A stretch of 64,000 nucleotides of DNA from Nemertoderma westbladi. Lineage: Eukaryota > Xenacoelomorpha > Nemertodermatida > Nemertodermatidae. A program made the position numbers and the translations under genes. Every line of letters starts with the position of its first letter. Position 1 is the first letter of the stretch. Below, one piece after another: positions 55,956-64,000 of the stretch. The stretch is from positions 1 through 64,000 of the forward strand of contig JAUCBJ010001570.1 of NCBI GenBank assembly GCA_032718475.1, read 5' to 3'. The notes beneath the pieces are model-generated. The model had not been told where the DNA came from. It saw only the letters and a program-made list of their open reading frames with translations, and made no database searches.

Positions 55956-57321
55956 ATGTGTTGTAATTTTAAACTTTCAGGTGTAATTAACAATACTTAC
56001 TTCAAGGCTGCTCATATGATATCTTACATAATTATTCACCGTGGACCTTGTCCACGCTTCTTCTCACCTCTTCTGTATGCAATCATAACAGACGACAGTG
56101 ATTTGCCGATTACTATTGATGATGTCCCAGACTATGATCAACGTTCTCTAATACAATCGGTAGGATTCTCTATAATATTGAATATAATTATTTATTACTT
56201 GGGAAAAAAAGTAGAACTTTTTTCACTATTCTTGAGGTACTTTATTTACCGAGCGCGATCGAGGTTAATAAAGGGTTGAGATAATATTGAAAAAAAAGTG
56301 TCCTACATTTTTTTCCCATGTAATACGTAATTTTATTCTTAAATTGGTACTTTTTCGCTCGAATCTATGATTACCGGTACTTTTAATTCCAGATAGCGAA
56401 AGCGACACCAGAAGAGTTTGGAAATACTGTTAGTAACGCTGAAGACCTTATAGACATCGCAGGTTGCTTCAACCTAGCTACTAAGTTTGAATCAAGGGAT
56501 ACGCTAGTTACAGCCTTGATAAAGTTTATACTTTTGGATAGAATACGAGCCGCTCATGATCAGTAAGTCTGAAACAGAACACCAACTGGGACTTGTCCTA
56601 CCGCATTGTAGCCCAACAAAATAGATGAGGGGATAAATGGTTGAGGGGGGGGGGGGGGGGGGGGGGGGGTGGTGGTGGTGCGGTGTCAGTGGCTCAAATA
56701 TTTTTTGTGGACTGCATCAAGAGTACACTAATTCTACCATTCCTGGAAATTTCATTAATTTTTAACAAAAAATGTATAAAGTTTCTTGGGTCATTTAGTG
56801 TATTTCACTAATTATAGAAAATTCCGGTTCCGGCCGGAATATTCCGGCATGTTGAATTCCGGTTCCGGTTCCGGCCGGAATCAAAATATCGATTCCGGGA
56901 CATCCCTAATGTTATCATTATATAATTTATAATTATATTTTTTATAATTAATATATATAATATATAATATAATATAATTTATAATTATTACATATATATT
57001 GAGGGCGTATTTATTATAATTAACTATATATTTTTTTATTTAGAAAAGATAACGATTCCCGAATCAGCTGATATAATTGGACTCAGTGATGTCCTCACGT
57101 TTGTAACAGGAGCTGACGAGATCCCACCGCTGGGATTCGATCCCACGCCATCAGTTACTTTCCTTCACCCAGAGGAACAGGATAACCCGTTTACTGTTGG
57201 ACTACCGCATGCAAATACCTGTTCAAATACTATTAGTTTACCCATACTTACAAGTTATGAACTATTTAAAAATAGAATGTCTCACACTTTATCTATGGTG
57301 ACAACATTTACAACGCAGTAA
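55956..57321 (+). pseudogene. HECT-type E3 ubiquitin ligase fragment in three exons (G2E3-like), transposon-borne
   Basis: Exon 1 (55956 or, after an acceptor, 55979 to 56159) encodes FSPLLYAIITDDSD and IDDVPDYDQRS. Exon 2 (56393-56562) encodes EDLIDIAGCFNLATKFESRD. Exon 3 (57044-57321) encodes LTFVTGADEIPPLGFDPTPS, HANTCSNTISLPI and a final MVTTFTTQ. These are consecutive pieces of a HECT domain, with the catalytic Cys in codon 57220-57222. GT/AG sites are present at each border, and AATAAA follows at 57458-57463. Odd points: the N-terminal half of the domain is missing, exons 2 and 3 join out of frame by 1 nt, and some 70 residues normally between them seem absent. So this copy probably cannot make a whole ligase. 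The overall pattern is closest to G2E3-like HECTs, which charge ubiquitin on that Cys. Confidence 0.65.
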
Positions 57322-57650
57322 AAAATCAAGTTTTAAAACTCAAGTAAAAACTCAAGCTATAATACTTTTTAATACGTTTTAGGTTTACGTTTTAGTCAAG
57401 TTTTTACATTTAGCTAATTGTTGATACTTTTGTAAATAAGTAATGATAAGACCATGCAATAAATAATAATGCAGCTTTCATTTCATTTCATTTGGTATAA
57501 TCTATAGTTAACATGTTTGAATGATTGTATATAACAAATAATATGAACTTATCATTGATATTTGTATATTTGAGGGCGGTTCCATAACATAACAGGAATC
57601 TTAGATAATCTGGTTATAATAGTTAATTATAACCTTCAGGCTACAGCTGT

Positions 57651-58823
57651 TCAATGTTCAAACCCATCATGAAGTAAATACAACATAGTTCTACGGCAGT
57701 CTTGCAATGAATGGCAATCATTAGGAAGGTTTATTGCATGGCCAGCGAGATTAATGTAGTCTTTAAATAGATTTCCTATCAAATAACTGCATTTTGGTTT
57801 AGCAATCGCCAAAGGTCTCATCAATTCCTTATCGCTTTGTATAACGTTGTGTACGAAGTTTGGCTCTTGAAGATAAAGTAGGTCCGGTTTTCCCGGTGGG
57901 GCCGCTAATCCGCTGCGACGAAGACGATGACTGTTCCAGCGAACTCGAATTCCGTCCAGAACTTCTTGGAGAAAATCTAAGTAAACATATCGAATGATTT
58001 CTTTATTCAGAGTTAATGATAGGTCTACCTCTCCACTTAGCTCCAATTCTGTAAAATGAGAAATCCATTCTGACATACCTAAAACTGGGAATTTGGACCA
58101 GAACGATTCTATGCGTTGATTACGCGTACTTTTACCATAAATGAATGGTACATTTGAATTGGTTGTAGTCATGAAAGAGTTTTCTTCACAAAGTCGTAGG
58201 TATCGATGAATTGTTTCAATATTCACATTTTCAGTACCTCTATCGCATCTAACAATGTGAGGAACGCCACCAATTTCATCAACCATGTCTAAGTAGTATT
58301 GTGCCGTAACAAATGGATCATTATTTGTTCTGCTGGCTTTCAACCACATTAGCTTCCTACTGAAACCATCTATAGCGCCGTGTACAGTTAAGCCAAAGGG
58401 CTTTAGCTTATCCCATCCGTCGACATGAAGCAAAAAATTTGGGCCCTGGGAAAAATAGGTTCTACGAATTAATCTGGACCCAATTCTGCACTGTCTACCA
58501 ACTGAATCAATGATACTTATTACTGCAGCTATTAATTTCCTTGGCGCAAAAAGCTTGTACTCGTCCATTAAAATATACTGTAATTGCCTATATCCAGCCG
58601 TTTTCCTATTGATTGACTCTAATTCTAAAGCCGTAACTACCGCATCAAATTGTCTTGGGTCAAAAACCTTACGATGCTCAGTAGAATTTAAACGTCTTCG
58701 TATTGTTCGTACTGATATTTGAATTCCTTCATTTCTATCCATCAATGTTGAAATCTCGCTGTGTGTGTACCCCAACCAATAGTAGTGATCCAAAAGTGAT
58801 TCTAGTTCAAAATCTTGGGGCAT
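57651..58823 (-). CDS. DDE integrase-type transposase (rve-like core)
   Basis: A 390-residue intact frame, ATG at 58823. Residues 15-46 look like a helix-turn-helix (LGYTHSEISTLMDRN ... VRTIRRRL). The catalytic core has the first Asp at 135 (LLHVDGWDKLKPFGL), the second at 194 (VRCDRGTENVN) and Glu at 239 (NQRIESFWSKF). The spacing, with D-x59-D and 44 residues before Glu, suits a retroviral-integrase-fold transposase. Proteins with the phrase 'HVDGWDKLKPFGL...HGAIDGFSRK' are, from memory, widespread integrase-core proteins of animals and fungi. The gene is convergent with the HECT exons; both share the TIRs, so it is the likely mobilising enzyme. All three acidic residues are present, so it may be active. 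Confidence 0.88.
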   Translation of the reverse strand: MPQDFELESLLDHYYWLGYTHSEISTLMDRNEGIQISVRTIRRRLNSTEHRKVFDPRQFDAVVTALELESINRKTAGYRQLQYILMDEYKLFAPRKLIAAVISIIDSVGRQCRIGSRLIRRTYFSQGPNFLLHVDGWDKLKPFGLTVHGAIDGFSRKLMWLKASRTNNDPFVTAQYYLDMVDEIGGVPHIVRCDRGTENVNIETIHRYLRLCEENSFMTTTNSNVPFIYGKSTRNQRIESFWSKFPVLGMSEWISHFTELELSGEVDLSLTLNKEIIRYVYLDFLQEVLDGIRVRWNSHRLRRSGLAAPPGKPDLLYLQEPNFVHNVIQSDKELMRPLAIAKPKCSYLIGNLFKDYINLAGHAINLPNDCHSLQDCRRTMLYLLHDGFEH

Positions 58824-59333
58824 TATAATTCGTAATTAAATCAATTGGGCCAATATCAATAGAATACCCTAACACCCTACATCTACTGCTACTACAGTAC
58901 TATACCGGTAGGCGTCGTAGGACTACCACCTGCTACCCAGCAGCCCAGCCTATTTAAAAGTTTTATTGCGGCTTGTGCAAAAGCTACACTGGTAGTAAGA
59001 AATCCTTCACCAGATGCCGGAATTTAGAAATTGCGCTGAGCCAAGCATCTCTATCAGTGCCGATGCTACAGTTCATAGTTCCATAAGCCTTTAAAACTAC
59101 TGAACTAACTAATCCTACGGTATTACCGATCTTTCTGAAGATTGGTAAAAGAAAGCTGCCGGGTTGGCTGTAGATCGGTATTCAGTAGTGATTAAATGAT
59201 TAACAACTAACCACAGAACTAAGCTTACAGAGCTACGGGCAACCGGTACTGCAGTACTGCACTGATAGACTGAAAAGGGAATGACAATTTGCTGCACTGC
59301 ACTGAGACAATATTTTAAATTTCCCTCCAAAAT
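58824..59333. other. 5' flank of the transposase gene inside the transposon
   Basis: No coding support. Probable promoter and 5' UTR of the minus-strand transposase, with no clear TATA box at a fixed distance. Confidence 0.45.
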
Positions 59334-59730
59334 GATTGAATTATATTTGATTAATTCCTGTTTTGGGGTGAATTATATTTGATTAATTCCTGTTTTGGGT
59401 TGAATTATATTTGATTAATTCCTGTTTTGGGTTGAATTATATTTGATTAATTCCTGTTTTGGGTTGAATTATATTTGATTAATTCCTGTTTTGGGTTGAA
59501 TTATATTTGATTAATTCCTGTTTTAGGTTGAATTATATTTGATTAATTCCTGTTTTGGGTTGAATTATATTTGATTAATTCCTGTTTTGGGTTGAATTAT
59601 ATTTGATTAATTCCTGTTTTGGGTTGAATTATATTTGATTAATTCCTGTTTTAAGGAATTATATTTCATTAATTTCCTTTTATATTTCCCATTTTAAAAT
59701 TAATTAAATTGGCCACATTCAGCCACCGTA
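59334..59730. repeat. Right terminal inverted repeat with ten 32-bp subterminal copies
   Basis: The inverse of the left TIR: ten copies of TTATATTTGATTAATTCCTG-TTTTGGGTTGAA. The same variant boundary (TTTTAGGTTG, about 59521) lies after the fourth copy from the outside, against the fifth on the left, so one unit was gained or lost on each side of it. Confidence 0.95.
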
Positions 59731-59736
59731 GATTCA

Positions 59737-60235
59737 TCTTAATGGCAGTAAGACCGAGTGGCATTCGGTAATTAAATAAACAAGGTGGAGAAAACATTAT
59801 TTTGAAGGTGAATTAATTAATCTGTTGTAATTGTGGCATTTGGAGTTAATTGATCGTTTTTGGGGCACGGGTCATCTCCTAATCTGAAGTTTAGACAGTG
59901 ATAGATTCTCCTGATGTAGACCCACTCCATGAGAGGCGCAAATGCTTGGCAGACCAGACAGCAGACATTTACAAATACATAGATCGCATGTGTTTGTCAA
60001 GATAACTTCGTGAAATTATCATTTGTCCATTTAGAGCTAATTTATGATGGAACCTACTACAAAGATCCACATAATCGGCAATATATAACCTTTGTTCTTG
60101 CCTTTCATTTATTTTGGTTTGAATAGCTCATCACTGTAACGTTCTCATTCGAGTGTAAACGTATGTAAACAATAAGCTATAACCTAATAACAAAAACTTA
60201 ATAAGTGTTAAATTTACACTAAAACTATAAGTACC
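59737..60235. other. Non-coding spacer between transposon and satellite
   Basis: 60095-60150 has a partial copy of the dispersed repeat (TTCATTTATTTTGGTTTGAATA ... CACTGTAACG). No gene seen. Confidence 0.45.
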
Positions 60236-63200
60236 GCACCGCGTTATTCATTCTGTGCTTACACTCATAAGTTAATTCTATAATAAAACTAAAAGTAGCG
60301 CGTTATTCATTCTGTGCTTACAATCATAAGTTAAATCTATAATAAAACTAAAAGTAGCGCGTTATTCATTCTGTGCTTACACTCATAAGTTAAATCTATA
60401 ATAAAACTAAAAGAACCGCGTTATTCATTCTGTGCTTACACTCATAAGTTAAATCTATAATAAAACTAAAAGTAGCGCGTTATTCATTCTGTGCTTACAC
60501 TCATAAGTTAAATCTATAATAAAACTAAAAGTAGCGCGTTATTCATTCTGTGCTTACACTCATAAGTTAAATCTATAATAAAACTAAAAGAACCGCGTTA
60601 TTCAATCTGTGCTTACACTCATAAGTTAAATCTATAATAAAACTAAAAGTAGCGCGTTATTCATTCTGTGCTTACACTCATAAGTTAAATCTATAATAAA
60701 ACTAAAAGAACCGCGTTATTCATTCTGTGCTTACACTCATAAGTTAAATCTATAATAAAACTAAAAGAACCGCGTTATTCATTCTGTGCTTACACTCATA
60801 AGTTAAATCTATAATAAAACTAAAAGTAGCGCGTTATTCATTCTGTGCTTACACTCATAAGTTAAATCTATAATAAAACTAAAAGAACCGCGTTATTCAT
60901 TCTGTGCTTACACTCATAAGTTAAATCTATAATAAAACTAAAAGTAGCGCGTTATTCATTCTGTGCTTACACTCATATGTTAAATCTATAATAAAACTAA
61001 AAGTAGCGCGTTATTCATTCTGTGCTTACACTCATAAGTTAAATCTATAATAAAACTAAAAGTAGCGCGTTATTCATTCTGTGCTTACACTCATAAGTTA
61101 AATCTATAATAAAACTAAAAGTAGCGCGTTATTCATTCTGTGCTTACACTCATAAGTTAAATCTATAATACAACTGAAAGTAGCGCGTTATTCATTCTGT
61201 GCTTACACTCATAAGTTAAATCTATAATAAAACTAAAAGTAGCGCGTTATTCATTCTGTGCTTACACTCATAAGTTAAATCTATAATAAAACTAAAAGTG
61301 GCGCGTTATTCATTCTGTGCTTACACTCATAAGTTAAATCTATAATAAAACTAAAAGTAGCGCGTTATTCATTCTGTGCTTACACTCATAAGTTAAGTCT
61401 ATAATAAAACTAACAGTACCGCGTTATTCATTCTGTGCTTACACTCATAAGTTAAATCTATAATAAAACTAAAAGAACCGCGTTATTCATTCTGTGCTTA
61501 CACTCATAAGTTAAATCTATAATAAAACTAAAAGTAGCGCGTTATTCATTCTGTGCTTACACTCATAAGTTAAATCTATAATAAAACTAAAAGTAGCGCG
61601 TTATTCATTCTGTGCTTACACTCATAAGTTAAATCTATAATAAAACTAAAAGTAGCGCGTTATTCATTCTGTGCTTACACTCATAAGTTAAATCTATAAT
61701 AAAACTAAAAGTAGCGCGTTATTCATTCTGTGCTTACACTCATAAGTTAAATCTATAATAAAACTAACAGTACCGCGTTATTCATTCTGTGCTTACACTC
61801 ATAAGTTAAATCTATAATAAAACTAAAAGAACCGCGTTATTCATTCTGTGCTTACACTCATAAGTTAAATCTATAATAAAACTAAAAGTAGCGCGTTATT
61901 CATTCTGTGCTTACACTCATAAGTTAAATTTATAATAAAACTAAAAGAATCGCGTTATTCATTCTGTGCTTACACTCATAAGTTAAATCTATAATAAAAC
62001 TAAAAGTAGCGCGTTATTCATTCTGTGCTTACACTCATAAGTTAAATTTATAATAAAACTAAAAGAACCGCGTTATTCATTCTGTGCTTACACTCATAAG
62101 TTAAATCTATAATAAAACTAAAAGTAGCGCGTTATTCATTCTGTGCTTACACTCATAAGTTAAATCTATAATAAAACTAAAAGAACCGCGTTATTCATTC
62201 TGTGCTTACACTCATAAGTTAAATCTATAATAAAACTAAAAGAACCGCGTTATTCATTCTGTGCTTACACTCATAAGTTAAATCTATAATAAAACTAACA
62301 GTACCGCGTTATTCATTCTGTGCTTACACTCATAAGTTAAATTTATAATAAAACTAACAGTACCGCGTTATTCATTCTGTGCTTACACTCATAAGTTAAA
62401 TCTATAATAAAACTAAAAGTAGCGCGTTATTCATTCTGTGCTTACACTCATAAGTTAAATCTATAATAAAACTAAAAGTAGCGCGTTATTCATTCTGTGC
62501 TTACACTCATAAGTTAAGTCTATAATAAAACTAACAGTACCGCGTTATTCATTCTGTGCTTACACTCATAAGTTAAATCTATAATAAAACTAAAAGAACC
62601 GCGTTATTCATTCTGTGCTTACACTCATAAGTTAAATCTATAATAAAACTAAAAGTAGCGCGTTATTCATTCTGTGCTTACACTCATAAGTTAAATCTAT
62701 AATAAAACTAAAAGTAGCGCGTTATTCATTCTGTGCTTACACTCATAAGTTAAATCTATAATAAAACTAAAAGTAGCGCGTTATTCATTCTGTGCTTACA
62801 CTCATAAGTTAAATCTATAATAAAACTAAAAGTAGCGCGTTATTCATTCTGTGCTTACACTCATAAGTTAAATCTATAATAAAACTAACAGTACCGCGTT
62901 ATTCATTCTGTGCTTACACTCATAAGTTAAATCTATAATAAAACTAAAAGAACCGCGTTATTCATTCTGTGCTTACACTCATAAGTTAAATCTATAATAA
63001 AACTAAAAGTAGCGCGTTATTCATTCTGTGCTTACACTCATAAGTTAAATTTATAATAAAACTAAAAGAATCGCGTTATTCATTCTGTGCTTACACTCAT
63101 AAGTTAAATCTATAATAAAACTAAAAGTAGCGCGTTATTCATTCTGTGCTTACACTCATAAGTTAAATTTATAATAAAACTAAAAGAACCGCGTTATTCA

Positions 63201-63925
63201 TTCTGTGCTTACACTCATAAGTTAAATCTATAATAAAACTAAAAGTAGCGCGTTATTCATTCTGTGCTTACACTCATAAGTTAAATCTATAATAAAACTA
63301 AAAGAACCGCGTTATTCATTCTGTGCTTACACTCATAAGTTAAATCTATAATAAAACTAAAAGAACCGCGTTATTCATTCTGTGCTTACACTCATAAGTT
63401 AAATCTATAATAAAACTAAAAGTAGCGCGTTATTCATTCTGTGCTTACACTCATAAGTTAAATCTATAATAAAACTAAAAGTAGCGCGTTATTCATTCTG
63501 TGCTTACACTCATAAGTTAAATCTATAATAAAACTAAAAGTAGCGCGTTATTCATTCTGTGCTTACACTCATAAGTTAAATCTATAATAAAACTAAAAGA
63601 ACCGCGTTATTCATTCTGTGCTTACACTCATAAGTTAAATTTATAATAAAACTAACAGTACCGCGTTATTCATTCTGTGCTTACACTCATAAGTTAAATC
63701 TATAATAAAACTAAAAGTAGCGCGTTATTCATTCTGTGCTTACACTCATAAGTTAAATCTATAATAAAACTAAAAGTAGCGCGTTATTCATTCTGTGCTT
63801 ACACTCATAAGTTAAATCTATAATAAAACTAAAAGTAGCGCGTTATTCATTCTGTGCTTACACTCATAAGTTAAATCTATAATAAAACTAACAGTACCGC
63901 GTTATTCATTCTGTGCTTACACTCA
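60236..63925. repeat. 59-bp satellite, about 62 copies, with higher-order structure
   Basis: Unit: GCGCGTTATTCATTCTGTGC, TTACACTCATAAGTTAAATC, TATAATAAAACTAAAAGTA (59 bp). Three main variants differ just before the CGCG: AAAAGTAG, AAAAGAAC and AACAGTAC. The order of variants over 15 consecutive units from 61416 repeats from 62537, a shift of 1121 bp = 19 units. So blocks of units were duplicated, not only single copies. Confidence 0.97.
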
Positions 63926-64000
63926 TATACATTCATTGAGAAACCTGTGAGGAACATTGGATTACTCCCCGTTACGATTCCGTTTATGCGCCTTGCGCCC
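63926..64000. other. Flank of the satellite to window end
   Basis: 75 bp of unique sequence, nothing recognised. Confidence 0.4.

Larger units (their letters stand above)
55570..59730. mobile_element. 4161-bp DNA transposon with long TIRs, DDE integrase and HECT ligase exons
   Basis: The ends are exact inverses: the left begins TACGGTGGCTGAATGTGGCC at 55570 and the right ends with its complement at 59730. The hexamer GATTCA abuts both ends (55564-55569 and 59731-59736), a perfect 6-bp target-site duplication. The terminal inverted repeats are about 390 bp and each contains ten copies of a 32-bp repeat. Inside are HECT-type exons on plus and an intact 390-codon DDE integrase on minus. Repeat arms are almost identical, so insertion is recent. 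The superfamily is not certain: an rve-like transposase with 6-bp duplications recalls the IS3EU-type elements in my memory of TE classifications, but a search is needed. Confidence 0.9.

Noticed and set aside
57110-57160. GGGATTCGATCCCA resembling a tRNA B box / T-arm
   Set aside because: It lies in the HECT exon encoding PPLGFDPTPS, with no A box at tRNA spacing.
1-64000. Bacterial defence or operon-type system
   Set aside because: No bacterial gene organisation, ribosome-binding sites or plasmid features; all evidence is metazoan.

Overview
This window is nuclear DNA of an invertebrate metazoan, probably marine. I cannot name the species. The evidence is eukaryote-specific coding (a KDM3-type JmjC histone demethylase and a class 2 mitochondrial DHODH), spliced exons, and fossils of Ty3/Gypsy, non-LTR, Polinton/Maverick and MITE-like elements. 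There are also tRNA-derived SINE-like promoter boxes. I see no bacterial operon, CRISPR array, rRNA gene or convincing functional tRNA gene.

Layout. 1-3049 (-): uninterrupted gag-pro-RT-RNaseH frame of a Ty3/Gypsy-like retrotransposon, cut by the window edge. 3341-9383: about 188 copies of a 32-bp satellite. 9546-14778: decayed Polinton/Maverick (adintovirus-like) remnant with packaging ATPase, a small core-like protein, integrase, protein-primed DNA polymerase and one unknown protein, invaded by a MITE. 15310-16170 (-): truncated non-LTR element. 16804-17265: 60-63-bp minisatellite. 17-25 kb: mostly non-coding, with foldback/MITE elements, large hairpins and truncated LINE copies, one with a clear target-site duplication. 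25277-25771: 49-bp minisatellite that runs into the 3' end of an intronless DHODH gene (25737-26927, -). 28.5-29.3 kb: MITE-like and 113-bp repeats. 29561-34060: about 204 copies of a 22-bp satellite, then a retroelement coding fragment. 37364-39046: 67 apparently perfect copies of a 25-bp satellite just upstream of the giant single-exon KDM3-like gene (39593-50440, +). 51.5-55.4 kb: SINE-like sequence, LINE fragments and a minisatellite split by a LINE. 55570-59730: a sharply bounded DNA transposon. 60236-63925: 59-bp satellite with higher-order structure.

Only two loci look like host genes: DHODH (pyrimidine synthesis, inner mitochondrial membrane) and the KDM3-like protein (histone H3K9 demethylation, nucleus). 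The rest is mobile or tandemly repeated DNA; tandem arrays alone occupy roughly 18 kb.

The best candidate for an undescribed system is the 4.16-kb transposon at 55570-59730. It has a perfect 6-bp target-site duplication, about 390-bp terminal inverted repeats that each hold ten copies of a 32-bp subterminal repeat, an intact DDE integrase-type transposase on one strand, and spliced HECT E3 ubiquitin-ligase exons on the other.
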